Shown here in pieces: positions 17,933 to 26,773 of a DNA stretch of 64,000 bases; the first letter of the stretch is position 1; every line of letters begins with the position of its first letter. A model generated the notes under the pieces. That model searched no databases. It had not been told where the DNA came from and saw only the letters and a list, made by a program, of their open reading frames with translations. Source of the DNA: Candidatus Methanomethylicota archaeon (GTDB lineage Archaea; Thermoproteota; Methanomethylicia; Methanomethylicales; Methanomethylicaceae); assembly GCA_029887765.1 (NCBI GenBank), contig JARXPF010000001.1, positions 416,750 to 480,749 of the forward strand, given 5' to 3'. The position numbers were made by a program, and so were the translations under genes.

Positions 17933-18679
17933 ATGGAATTTTATGAAAATTTAGTAAAAAGAGATGTATTATTAAAAAATATTTCAAAAAATAAAATAAT
18001 AGTTATAAGTTGTGATTCTTCTGGAGCAATAGGTCCAAAAGAAAGAGATTTTCTAAAAGTAAATGGTGAAATTGTTGGAAAGTTTATGGTAAGAAGTGCT
18101 TTAATGGAAGTTTTAGCAACTGGAGCAAGGCCTATATGTATTTCATGTGGATTAGGTGTAGAACCCGTACCAACTGGAAGTAGTATAATTAAAGGAATAG
18201 AAGAAGAAATGAAAGAAATTGGAATGAATCCAAAAGAAGATTTAGTAATTAGTACTGAAAAGAATTTTCCTACAGAACAAACTGGATTAGGAATTACTGT
18301 CATAGGAATTGTAAATAAAAAAGATTTACGTATTGGAAAATCTAAAAAAGGAGATTTAATTATAAGTATTGGAATACCATCAGTTGGAATTGAAGTTTTA
18401 AAAAATGAAGTAGCTGATTTAAGAGATTTAATATTTTTATTATCATTAAATTTTGTACATAGTATAATACCAGTTGGTTCAAAAGGAATAGCTTATGAAA
18501 GTAAAGTATTAGCAATGGAATCAAAACTTGAAATTGATTTTTTTAATAATATTGAAATTAATATTGAAAAAACTGCTGGACCAAGTACAGTAATTTTAGC
18601 TGCAATTGAAGAAAAATATTTTGAATATTTAAAAGAAAAAATTAAAAAACCATTATATAAAATAGGAAAATTAAAATAA
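17933..18679 (+). CDS. cblS: CblS-like alpha-ribazole kinase
   Basis: A 248-aa protein of the AIR-synthase/ThiL-related ATP-binding fold. Segments IIVISCDSSGAIGPKERDFL, FMVRSALMEVLATGARPICI and EQTGLGITVIGIV fit this group. Immediately downstream of the CblT-like gene, it fits CblS, which phosphorylates alpha-ribazole so CobS can join it to AdoGDP-cobinamide. CobS and CobY are encoded in the operon that converges on it (cobY stop 18680). Other AIR-synthase relatives (SelD/HypE/ThiL) are less likely given length and context. Confidence 0.7.
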   Translation: MEFYENLVKRDVLLKNISKNKIIVISCDSSGAIGPKERDFLKVNGEIVGKFMVRSALMEVLATGARPICISCGLGVEPVPTGSSIIKGIEEEMKEIGMNPKEDLVISTEKNFPTEQTGLGITVIGIVNKKDLRIGKSKKGDLIISIGIPSVGIEVLKNEVADLRDLIFLLSLNFVHSIIPVGSKGIAYESKVLAMESKLEIDFFNNIEINIEKTAGPSTVILAAIEEKYFEYLKEKIKKPLYKIGKLK

Positions 18680-19303
18680 TTATTCAAATTCTTTAAAATA
18701 TTCTAATGCTTTTAAATAATCTGAAAATGTATTAATATTAAAACAAAGTCTATGATTATTCATAATTAAAATTGCTTCATCAATATATGGTTCATCTATT
18801 TTAGCTCCATCAATTATATTGATACCACATGGAACAAAATAAGAATCACTTAATTTAATTATATAGGTAGCATTAATGCCATATTTTAAAAATTCACTCA
18901 ATGGAACCATAACAGTAAGAGCGGGTTTTTTCTCTTCAAGATATTTATTGATAATAAAATTAATAATATCTGAAGAAAGAAAAGGGAGATCTGCTGAAAT
19001 AATTATGAATATACCATTACCTAAACCTTTAATTAATTTTTTAAGATCTTCATGATATCCAATTCCTTCTGTTTCTATTATTAAAATATCATTAAAAGAA
19101 GAGAGGTAAGTTTTAGTATTTGGAGTATGAGGAGAGACAGCTATTACAATTTTATTTATTAAAGTAATTTCTTTAAGTACATCTATAATTCTTTTAATAA
19201 TTGGTTTATTTCCTATTGTTAATAAAGGCTTTTCTATATTAATTTTTAAACGCTCCCCTTTTCCACCAGCCATTATAATAGCTGTAAAATTCATTTTAAA
19301 CAC
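18680..19303 (-). CDS. cobY: CobY GTP:adenosylcobinamide-phosphate guanylyltransferase
   Basis: A nucleotidyltransferase of 207 aa with AIIMAGGKGERLKINIEKPL (residues about 6-25, the NTP-binding loop) and IFIIISADLPFLSSDI (Asp metal site). Archaea use CobY instead of the bacterial CobU guanylyltransferase domain, giving AdoGDP-cobinamide for CobS. It is the last gene of the ten-gene operon and overlaps cobS by 8 bases. Size and neighbours separate it from MobA or sugar nucleotidyltransferases. Confidence 0.85.
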   Translation of the reverse strand: MFKMNFTAIIMAGGKGERLKINIEKPLLTIGNKPIIKRIIDVLKEITLINKIVIAVSPHTPNTKTYLSSFNDILIIETEGIGYHEDLKKLIKGLGNGIFIIISADLPFLSSDIINFIINKYLEEKKPALTVMVPLSEFLKYGINATYIIKLSDSYFVPCGINIIDGAKIDEPYIDEAILIMNNHRLCFNINTFSDYLKALEYFKEFE

Positions 19304-20033
19304 CCAAGAATATTATTGTCATAAGACTTAGAACTCTTGATATTTCATTTATCGATCCAAACATATCTCCAGTAATACAACCAAATATATTAGTTAAAAA
19401 TTTAAGCCAAATTAATGAAAATATTAAAACTATAATAAAAGAAAATATTGCTTTAAAACTTATAATATATACTATTAAAAGTGATAAAAATATTCCTAAT
19501 ATTAAATTTTTAATTCTTTTTTCTTTTACTTTTAAAATAAATATTCTTCCAATACCATGATTATAAGGTTTAGCAAAACACCCTATTATTAAAATAGATA
19601 ATTTTGCTAAACATTCAGCTAATATTAGCATTGGAAAGACTTTCTCTTCTATTAAGATTATTGTAGCTAAAGTAAGAGTAAGTATAAAATATACAGTGAA
19701 AATTCCTCCTATACCATGATGTTTATCATGAAGAATTTTTAAACGCTCTTCTTTAGTACCTCTGAACATTAAAGCATCACCAAGATCTAATAATCCATCT
19801 AAATGATTTAATCCTGTTAAAATCATAATTGAGAAAAGTGTAAAAATAGCTGCAATTAAATTAGGAATTAATTTAAAAAGAATATAACCAAAAATTCCAC
19901 AAATAGTTCCAATAAAAGCACCAATCAAAGGAAAAAGATATGCATAATTTGATATTTCTTCTATTGTACTATCTTTTGAAGGAATTATAGTTAAAAATGA
20001 AATAATAGATTTAATTCCTTCAAATATTTTCAT
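19296..20033 (-). CDS. cobS: CobS cobalamin synthase (membrane)
   Basis: A polytopic membrane enzyme (245 aa) that joins AdoGDP-cobinamide and alpha-ribazole(-phosphate). The catalytic segment is LNHLDGLLDLGDALMFRGT (about residues 75-93, the D-G-x-x-D-x-x-D pattern of this transferase family), with HDKHHGIGG after it. Six or more hydrophobic segments follow. A C-terminal FGCITGDMFGSINEISR motif is typical. It overlaps cbiS by 14 bases. Confidence 0.92.
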   Translation of the reverse strand: MKIFEGIKSIISFLTIIPSKDSTIEEISNYAYLFPLIGAFIGTICGIFGYILFKLIPNLIAAIFTLFSIMILTGLNHLDGLLDLGDALMFRGTKEERLKILHDKHHGIGGIFTVYFILTLTLATIILIEEKVFPMLILAECLAKLSILIIGCFAKPYNHGIGRIFILKVKEKRIKNLILGIFLSLLIVYIISFKAIFSFIIVLIFSLIWLKFLTNIFGCITGDMFGSINEISRVLSLMTIIFLGV

Positions 20034-21138
20034 TCTTATTCCCCTTCAACATATAAGAGTACATCTTACTAGATACGCCTGCTAATAAACTACCTATTGC
20101 ATCATCAATAAATGGAGGAAGTTTCTTTAAAATTCCTGGCTTATTTCTATCAAATCTATAAAATTCAAAAAGTCCATTATAACCAGCAATATACATAGAA
20201 ATTGAAATGCCCAATATTTCATCTGCAACTAAATTTACTATATCTTTTTCAAAATCTTCAGCTGATAAATTAGGAATAAGACCTTTTTTTCCATCTTCAT
20301 TTATCCTTAAAGCAGCCATAATTAAAGAAGCTACATTTATATCATTCATGGTTTCAATTAAAATTTTTTCAAAAATTTCTTTTGCTTTTTCTTTAGAAAA
20401 TGAAGAATGAGAAACATACATTTCCATAGCAGTAGATATGAGATCTTCTAAAAATATTCCACGTTCTTCAAGTCTTTTTAAAAGTGGTCTATTTGGTAAA
20501 ATTCCATCATGAGATATTATTGCATCTCTAACAGCTTTTTCTACAGATGTAGCAATAAGCCATCCTAATTCAGTTGCACTACCAGCATATTCCAATGGAG
20601 TGCCTTCATTAAGAGATGCTATTACTATAGCATCAGATGAAGTACCAGTTGCTTGCTCTTTACTTATTTTACTTCTTAAATCTAAAGAAGCTAAAGCTTT
20701 ACACTTTGCTTCAGTAATTGTTGCAATAGCATTTACCATACAACTTTCTGTCATACTTCTATTTACAATAACAATAATATTTATAGTACCTAAAAATTCC
20801 ATTTGTCCCCCATCTGTTATAGAAGTAGCATTTGATGTTCCAGCAGTAACTATTACTAAAATTTTTAAATTAGATGTACATGCTTCAACTATACTAGCCT
20901 TACTAACATCTGCACCTGTCATTAAACATACAACATCTTTGATTTCATTTTCTTTTATTTTCAAAAATTCAAAAGGGTTTTTATAAAATTCTAAAGGAAT
21001 ATGTAAATTTACTATTTTATTAGAAAATTTTAAACCTCCATTAATAGGAGCTGAACTTAATATTTTAAATTCTTTTTTACTTTCTATTACAATTGCTTCT
21101 TTATTTATTTCTATTCTTAAATCTTTAAAAATTTCCAT
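20020..21138 (-). CDS. cbiS: CbiS: adenosylcobinamide amidohydrolase fused to alpha-ribazole phosphatase
   Basis: A two-domain salvage enzyme of 372 aa. Residues about 1-215 are CbiZ-like (VCLMTGADVSKASIVEACTS, VIVTAGTSNATSITDGG), which removes the aminopropanol arm from scavenged cobinamides to give cobyric acid. Residues about 225-365 are CobZ-like, a PgpA-related phosphatase (IFLEDLISTAMEMYVSH, LPPFIDDAIGSLLAGVSSK), which dephosphorylates alpha-ribazole phosphate. This fusion is the arrangement called CbiS in Methanopyrus. The cleaved corrinoid can re-enter through the adjacent CbiB. Confidence 0.88.
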   Translation of the reverse strand: MEIFKDLRIEINKEAIVIESKKEFKILSSAPINGGLKFSNKIVNLHIPLEFYKNPFEFLKIKENEIKDVVCLMTGADVSKASIVEACTSNLKILVIVTAGTSNATSITDGGQMEFLGTINIIVIVNRSMTESCMVNAIATITEAKCKALASLDLRSKISKEQATGTSSDAIVIASLNEGTPLEYAGSATELGWLIATSVEKAVRDAIISHDGILPNRPLLKRLEERGIFLEDLISTAMEMYVSHSSFSKEKAKEIFEKILIETMNDINVASLIMAALRINEDGKKGLIPNLSAEDFEKDIVNLVADEILGISISMYIAGYNGLFEFYRFDRNKPGILKKLPPFIDDAIGSLLAGVSSKMYSYMLKGNKNENI

Positions 21139-22037
21139 TCAATCACCCCTATTATTAATAAAATTATTATAATAAATATAGCAGAAATTTTGAAAATATT
21201 TAATGAATCTTTAATTTTTTCAAGAGAGGGATTATTATCTCCTCCTTTAATAAAATAATGTCCAGGCTTATTTAACCATATTTCTAAAGCACCAGCCATT
21301 GTGGACATTGGCCATCCTGCATTTTTACTTTCTGTAACTGAATGATAATTTTTTGTTGTAATTATAGCATTTTTCCAATTTTTACATAGAATTATAGATG
21401 ATAAAATAAATATTAAAGAAGACAATCTTGCAGGAATATAATTTGCTAATGTATCAAGTTTTGCTGAAAACCATCCAAAATGTAAATAGCGTTCATTTTT
21501 ATATCCCACCATAGAGTCTAATGTATTAATTACTCTATATGCAATAGCACCTGGAAGACCAAAAATAAGATAATAAAAAATTGGTGATAAAAAACCATCA
21601 ACAAATCCTTCAGCAACTGTTTCTATTGTTGCAGATGCAATTAGAGGAGGATTTAACGAAGATGTATCTCTTCTTACAATCATTGATAAAAATTTTCTTG
21701 TTTTTTCAATATCAGAATTAAAATATTTAATTATAGGATAAGTATGAGTAAACATACTTTTAAAAGCAAATGTCATTTTTAATAGAATAGATGAGATAAT
21801 TACTTGAAAAATAATATTATTTATAATTGTTAAAAAATATATTGGTAATGTAAAAACAATTATTGATGTAATTGCAAAAATTGAGCCAGCTAATTTTTCA
21901 TTTTTTATTTTTCTAAAAATTTTTTCAGTATTTTCTATAAATTTACCAATCCAAACTGTAAGATGGAATTTTTTTGGAGGTTCTCCAAAAATTAAATCTA
22001 TTATGAAAGCCAATAGTAATATAATAATATTCATCAA
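21117..22037 (-). CDS. cbiB: CbiB adenosylcobinamide-phosphate synthase
   Basis: An integral-membrane enzyme (306 aa) that attaches (R)-1-amino-2-propanol phosphate to adenosylcobyric acid. Typical features are IIDLIFGEPPKKFHLTVWIG at the N-terminus, VRRDTSSLNPPLIASATIET, NTLDSMVGYKNERYLHFGW and a C-terminal GWPMSTMAGALEI segment. Four to five membrane helices are visible. It overlaps cobD by 4 bases, matching the shared pathway step: CobD makes the linker that CbiB uses. Confidence 0.94.
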   Translation of the reverse strand: MMNIIILLLAFIIDLIFGEPPKKFHLTVWIGKFIENTEKIFRKIKNEKLAGSIFAITSIIVFTLPIYFLTIINNIIFQVIISSILLKMTFAFKSMFTHTYPIIKYFNSDIEKTRKFLSMIVRRDTSSLNPPLIASATIETVAEGFVDGFLSPIFYYLIFGLPGAIAYRVINTLDSMVGYKNERYLHFGWFSAKLDTLANYIPARLSSLIFILSSIILCKNWKNAIITTKNYHSVTESKNAGWPMSTMAGALEIWLNKPGHYFIKGGDNNPSLEKIKDSLNIFKISAIFIIIILLIIGVIEWKFLKI

Positions 22038-23407
22038 GGTAATAATTCCTCCATTATGTTCTTCCTTATTTTTAAAATTAATTCTGGATTAGATTTTTTA
22101 ATATCAATATTGGCTATTTCTTTTAAAACTTTATCTGCAACTTCAATACGATGAACCCATAAACAATCAATACAAGACCATACAATTCCTCCACTTTCTC
22201 GATCAATAAATTTTCCCCCAGTTCTTCCATCTAAACAAGGATAAAATGGACAAAAACAAAGCCTACAATCAAGAACAATTTTATGACATTTTTTTTCAAT
22301 ACAGGAAGGATTATTTGGATAGATTTTCTTCATGAAATTAATTATATTATTAAGAGCTTCAATTAATAACAAATTTTCTTCTTCTTTTCTAACAGCTACT
22401 CTTATATAATAATCAGAAAGACCTCTAATTGAACTTAAATCTCTTATAAGAAGACCATAAGAAAGTAATCTCCATTTTAAATTCTTTGAAGAAAAACCAC
22501 TATTACTAATATCAATCATAAAAAAATTAGCACCAGAATATATTGGATTTAAACCATGAATTGATTTTAATAATTCAAAGAATTTTCTTTTAATTTTAAT
22601 TAATTTTTCTTTTGATTGTTTTAAAAATTCTATATCACTTATTGCAGAAAGAGTAGCTATTTCTTCTAATATACCTACTCTCCAACTTATGGCTGTATTT
22701 TCAAATTTTTTTGCTATAATTGGATTACATATACAACATCCAATTCTTAAACCAGGAAAGCCAAAAGATTTAGTAAGAGATCTTAAAACAAAGAGATTTG
22801 AAAATTCTTTTGTTAATTCTATAACAGATTCAACTCCTTCTGATAAATCATAATAAGCTTCATCAATTATAACAAAAATTCCTTTATTCTCTGCTTTTTC
22901 AATAATATCAATAATTTTTCTTTTTTCTAAAATTTCTCCAGTTGGATTATTTGGATTACAAAGAAAAATTGCTCCATTTGAAGTATTTTTATCAATATAT
23001 TCAATAATACCATCAAGGTTTATTTTTATTCCTAAAGGATTTATGAAAATTATATTTAAATCAAGAGCTCTTGCTGCAGCTTCATATTCACTAAAAGTAG
23101 GTATGGGAATTATAACATTACCTCTTACAAATCTTGCAAGAATTGAATGAATTAATTCTGTTGTACCACAACCAACTATTATTCCATCATGACTTATTCC
23201 TAAATAATTAGCTAATGCCTCTTTTAATTTAGAATAATTTCTATCAGGATAAAATTTTATTAAATTTAAATTAGATACAATTGTATTAAGAACTTTAGGA
23301 GGAGGACCAAAGGGATTTATATTGGAACTAAAATCAATGATTTTTTCAATAGGAATATTCATAAAATTAGCTATTTCAAAAATATCTCCACCATGATTAG
23401 CAATCAT
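22034..23407 (-). CDS. cobD: CobD L-threonine-phosphate decarboxylase with Cys-rich C-terminal domain
   Basis: A PLP enzyme of the HisC/CobD fold: GGDIFEIANFMNIPIEKIID, SSNINPFGPP, NNPTGEI, VIIDEAYYDLSEG and the Lys loop LRSLTKSFGFPGLRIG (about residue 212). The product is aminopropanol phosphate. From about residue 365 an extra domain of about 90 residues carries at least eight Cys (IEKKCHK, LDCRLCFCPFYPCLDGR, VWSCIDCLW). A similar metallocentre tail is known in Methanosarcina mazei CobD, which also acts as L-threonine kinase. That dual role is likely here because no separate Thr kinase is seen. Confidence 0.9.
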   Translation of the reverse strand: MIANHGGDIFEIANFMNIPIEKIIDFSSNINPFGPPPKVLNTIVSNLNLIKFYPDRNYSKLKEALANYLGISHDGIIVGCGTTELIHSILARFVRGNVIIPIPTFSEYEAAARALDLNIIFINPLGIKINLDGIIEYIDKNTSNGAIFLCNPNNPTGEILEKRKIIDIIEKAENKGIFVIIDEAYYDLSEGVESVIELTKEFSNLFVLRSLTKSFGFPGLRIGCCICNPIIAKKFENTAISWRVGILEEIATLSAISDIEFLKQSKEKLIKIKRKFFELLKSIHGLNPIYSGANFFMIDISNSGFSSKNLKWRLLSYGLLIRDLSSIRGLSDYYIRVAVRKEEENLLLIEALNNIINFMKKIYPNNPSCIEKKCHKIVLDCRLCFCPFYPCLDGRTGGKFIDRESGGIVWSCIDCLWVHRIEVADKVLKEIANIDIKKSNPELILKIRKNIMEELLP

Positions 23408-24078
23408 AAAAATTTCACCACATCAAATTCATTAATTTTTAACATACATCTCCCCCATTTTTCAATAATATTATATTTCTTTGGAATAATTTTTCCACTC
23501 ATTATAGGAGCTTCTAAAACCAAAGTGTGATACTCTCCTAATTCACCATAAAATCCTATTGAAGAAAATTCTTCAAAATTTTCAAAATTAATCACTTTAC
23601 CAAGTAAATTTTTATTTAATCTTAAAGGATCTAAGTCACATACTATAGCTTTAATTCCTGATTTTATTTCTTCTATAAGAATATTATTTTTCTCATTATG
23701 GAGTGGAGCATATAGTTTTATATTCATTTTTTTACAAAGTTCATCATACCATTTTAATTGATCCATAGCATTAATAGTCCCAACAATAATCCATTTAATA
23801 TTAAGCTTAGAAAATAATTCATAAAGTTGAAAATATTCTAAATCTTTTTTAAGATGAAGTTTACACAATGGTATTCCAATTAAAGAAGCTATTGTTTCTA
23901 CTACATTATAATTTAATTCATGTACATTTGGTCTTGGGAAATCATGTGTATTAAAAAGTAAATAATGAATAGGAATGCCATTATTCATTGCTTTCATTAT
24001 AGAAAAAATTGAGTCTTTTCCTCCTGAAAAAAATGCAAGCCCCTTTGTCATTAATGAGGCCTCCAACAATATCCACAA
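23404..24078 (-). CDS. Dph6-like PP-loop ATPase within corrinoid operon
   Basis: A 224-aa PP-loop protein (GLAFFSGGKDSIFSIMKAM near residue 13) with the Dph6-family tail GELGEYHTLVLEAPI. Such enzymes activate a carboxyl group with ATP and release PPi, as in diphthamide amidation. It overlaps the AsnB-like gene by 28 bases and cobD by 4, so it is an integral part of the corrinoid operon. A second family member (15416-16057) leaves open which, if either, is Dph6. A role in corrinoid amide chemistry is inference from position only. Confidence 0.75.
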   Translation of the reverse strand: MWILLEASLMTKGLAFFSGGKDSIFSIMKAMNNGIPIHYLLFNTHDFPRPNVHELNYNVVETIASLIGIPLCKLHLKKDLEYFQLYELFSKLNIKWIIVGTINAMDQLKWYDELCKKMNIKLYAPLHNEKNNILIEEIKSGIKAIVCDLDPLRLNKNLLGKVINFENFEEFSSIGFYGELGEYHTLVLEAPIMSGKIIPKKYNIIEKWGRCMLKINEFDVVKFL

Positions 24079-24977
24079 TATTTACATCTCTGTTGAATTA
24101 TTGGAGATTTACAATAAGGACAACCATTTTTTGCTCTAGGAGGAGTTCCATAGATTTCTCTAAATAATTTATAGAAGAAAATTTGTTCTCTATTCCAAAA
24201 CCTTATACCATCTTTAAGAGCTTCTTCTTCTATTTTATTCGCCTCTTCTCCTAACATATTTAAAAATATTTTAGTTATAATTGAGCTGCCACTTCCAATT
24301 TCAATTGGTTCTTTCTTCCTCCATGCAATTTCACTAAAACCCATTTTTTCTAATATTTTTCTTAAAATCCATTTTCCATATAATCCATTAATTTTCCATT
24401 CATATGGTAATTTTTTTGCAAATTCAATAATTTCTTCCATTAAAAATGGTTGATATACATTTAAGCCCATAACATTTCCAATTATAGGTGATGAAAAATT
24501 CCAATTCTTATATAATAAATCCATGTATCTTTCTAATTCTTGTTTTTTCATATTAATCATAAAGTCATATCCAGCAAAAAGTTCATCTCCTCCATCTCCA
24601 GTCATAATTTCTTCAATTCCTTCTTCTTTACATTTTTTTAATGCAATATAAATAGTAATATCATTTCTTATTTCTATATGATCGAAGGTTTTTAGAATTT
24701 TAATAATTTCTTTTGATGCTTCTAAAGCTTCTTCGATATTATATTTGACAATAATATGTGGTATTTTAAGTTTCTTAGAAATTCTCAAGGAATATTCTTC
24801 ATCATTGCCATTATTAAAAATAGCAGTTATAGCAACTATTGGTCTAATTTTAGATGCAATAATAGTAATTAAGCTACTATCTATTCCACCAGAAAATAAA
24901 ACAGCATTAGCTTTAGATGATTTAATTGATTTAGTTAAAAGTTCTAATAAAATAGATTCATAATTCATTTCAAGCAT
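24051..24977 (-). CDS. Asparagine-synthase-like PP-loop protein with zinc-ribbon tail
   Basis: A 308-aa protein matching the C-terminal synthetase domain of asparagine synthase (AVLFSGGIDSSLITIIA near residue 25; EIMTGDGGDELFAGYDF near 123), but with no glutaminase domain. Ammonia must therefore come from elsewhere or another nucleophile is used. The last 30 residues form a four-Cys zinc ribbon (GCPYCKSPIIQQRCKYCGYC). It lies between btuD and the Dph6-like gene with overlaps on both sides. A tRNA-thiolation or amidotransferase role is possible; nothing in the sequence decides. Confidence 0.75.
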   Translation of the reverse strand: MLEMNYESILLELLTKSIKSSKANAVLFSGGIDSSLITIIASKIRPIVAITAIFNNGNDEEYSLRISKKLKIPHIIVKYNIEEALEASKEIIKILKTFDHIEIRNDITIYIALKKCKEEGIEEIMTGDGGDELFAGYDFMINMKKQELERYMDLLYKNWNFSSPIIGNVMGLNVYQPFLMEEIIEFAKKLPYEWKINGLYGKWILRKILEKMGFSEIAWRKKEPIEIGSGSSIITKIFLNMLGEEANKIEEEALKDGIRFWNREQIFFYKLFREIYGTPPRAKNGCPYCKSPIIQQRCKYCGYCWRPH

Positions 24978-25777
24978 ATAACTTCCTCGCTCTTTATTTT
25001 TCTAGTTTTTGGAATAATAATGGGATTATCTCCATCCCATTTTATAGTAGCTTCAATACCATAAACTTCACTTAAGAGATTTTCATTAATTACATCCCTT
25101 GGTTTTCCAAATGCTACAATCTTGCCTTTATTTAGAACTAAAATTTTATCACAATAATTACAAGCTAATTCTATTTCATGAAGTGAAACAATTACAGTTT
25201 TTCCAAGTTCAGTTAATGCTTTTAAAATATCCATAACTTCAATTTTATGTTTTAAATCTAAATAGGCTACTGGCTCATCTAATATTATTATGTCTGTTTT
25301 TTGAGCTAAGGATTTAGCTATAAGAATTTTTCTTTGTTCTCCACTACTTAATGTATCAAAATCTCTATTGAAAAGATGAGAAACTTCTAAAAGACTTAAA
25401 ACATCTTCAACAACTTTTATATCTTCATCTCCCTCCCACCAAATGCCATTTATTCTATTTCTACAACCCATGAGAACAACTTCATATGCCTTCATACTAA
25501 AGCCATTAGGCCAGTTTGGTAACATAGCTGATACAATTTTTGAATATTCTTCATTAGTATACTTATTAGCAGGTTTTCCTAATACAATTAAAGAACCTAT
25601 TGGGATTATGCTTCTTGCAATACATCTAAGTAATGTTGTTTTTCCAGAACCATTTGGTCCAATTATACCAAGCATTTCTCCTTTATTTACTACAAATTCG
25701 ATGTTGTCTAATATTGTAGAAGAATCAAATCTTACAGTTATTTTATCTATTATTATACTACATACTATATTTCTCAC
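24965..25777 (-). CDS. btuD: BtuD-like corrinoid ABC transporter ATPase
   Basis: The ATPase of a FecCD/BtuCD-type importer (270 aa). Walker A is GIIGPNGSGKTTLLRC (about residues 36-51), the signature LSSGEQRKILIAKSLAQK, Walker B IIILDEPVAYLDLKH and the H-loop IVSLHEI. It overlaps btuC by 20 bases. The corrinoid substrate, rather than iron-siderophore, is inferred from the cobinamide salvage genes that follow in the same operon. Confidence 0.88.
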   Translation of the reverse strand: MRNIVCSIIIDKITVRFDSSTILDNIEFVVNKGEMLGIIGPNGSGKTTLLRCIARSIIPIGSLIVLGKPANKYTNEEYSKIVSAMLPNWPNGFSMKAYEVVLMGCRNRINGIWWEGDEDIKVVEDVLSLLEVSHLFNRDFDTLSSGEQRKILIAKSLAQKTDIIILDEPVAYLDLKHKIEVMDILKALTELGKTVIVSLHEIELACNYCDKILVLNKGKIVAFGKPRDVINENLLSEVYGIEATIKWDGDNPIIIPKTRKIKSEEVICLK

Positions 25778-26771
25778 CCCTTTTTAATAATAGATATATA
25801 AAGAAAGGAGCCCCCATCATAGAAGTTATAACACCAACAGGAAGTTCGCCGAGAGGATTAAGAGGACTTTTAACAATATTATCTGATAATAGTAATAAAA
25901 GTGCTCCAGTAAGTCCTGCTAAAGGAAGAACAAATCTATTATCTGAAGAAATTAATAATCTAACTATATGAGGAGAAACCAACCCTATGAATCCAATAAT
26001 ACCACTAAAAGCTACACATGTTGAAACAGATAAACTAGAAAATAGTAACATTAAATTCCATAATTTTTTAGCATTAATACCTAATTGACGAGCATGTTCT
26101 TCTCCAAGTAATAAAATATTAAGATCTCTTGCATTTATAAGTAAGAATATACATGAAGGTATTACAATTGGAGAAATTACATAAATTTCACTCCACTTAG
26201 CTGTAGAGAAAGATCCATATATCCAATATAGTATTCCATGAGCTTTTTCTGCAGCAAGTGTTAAAATTAACATTAACATAGAGCTAAAAATTGTACCAAT
26301 AGCTATACCAGCAAGTATAAACCCTATATTACCTGCTTTTGAAATTTTAGTTAAGAATATTGTTAAAAAAATTGAAGTTAATCCTCCAATAAAAGCAAAA
26401 AATGGAACCATAAATATACTTACGAATGGTAAGATAAATGCAATTGCAGCACCTAAAGCAGCACCTGAGGACATTCCAGTAATGTATGGATCTGCTAATG
26501 GATTTCTTGTTAAGGATTGAATTACTCCTCCAGCTATACCTAATGAGGCTCCTGTTATAATAGCAGAAAGAGCTCTTGGAAGACGATAATTGTTAACAAT
26601 AGTATTTACAACACTATTATTTTGGAAGAAAAGAGCATTTATTACTTCAATAGGAGATAATGGATATGCACCTATCATTAATGATGTTAAGAAAGCTATG
26701 AACAAAAATAATGATAAAAAAGAAGTATAGATTATTAATCGAGTTTTTCTTTTTTTAGCAATTTCTAACAT
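25758..26771 (-). CDS. btuC: BtuC-like corrinoid ABC transporter permease
   Basis: A FecCD-family permease (337 aa) with nine to ten membrane helices. Family motifs are YRLPRALSAIITGASLGIAG, SLTRNPLADPYITGMSSGAALG, the coupling-helix LGEEHARQLGINAKK and GFIGLVSPHIVRLL. It starts 2 bases after btuF ends. It forms the membrane channel for the corrinoid importer with the adjacent ATPase and binding protein. Confidence 0.9.
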   Translation of the reverse strand: MLEIAKKRKTRLIIYTSFLSLFLFIAFLTSLMIGAYPLSPIEVINALFFQNNSVVNTIVNNYRLPRALSAIITGASLGIAGGVIQSLTRNPLADPYITGMSSGAALGAAIAFILPFVSIFMVPFFAFIGGLTSIFLTIFLTKISKAGNIGFILAGIAIGTIFSSMLMLILTLAAEKAHGILYWIYGSFSTAKWSEIYVISPIVIPSCIFLLINARDLNILLLGEEHARQLGINAKKLWNLMLLFSSLSVSTCVAFSGIIGFIGLVSPHIVRLLISSDNRFVLPLAGLTGALLLLLSDNIVKSPLNPLGELPVGVITSMMGAPFFIYLLLKRGEKYSM

Positions 26772-26773
26772 TA

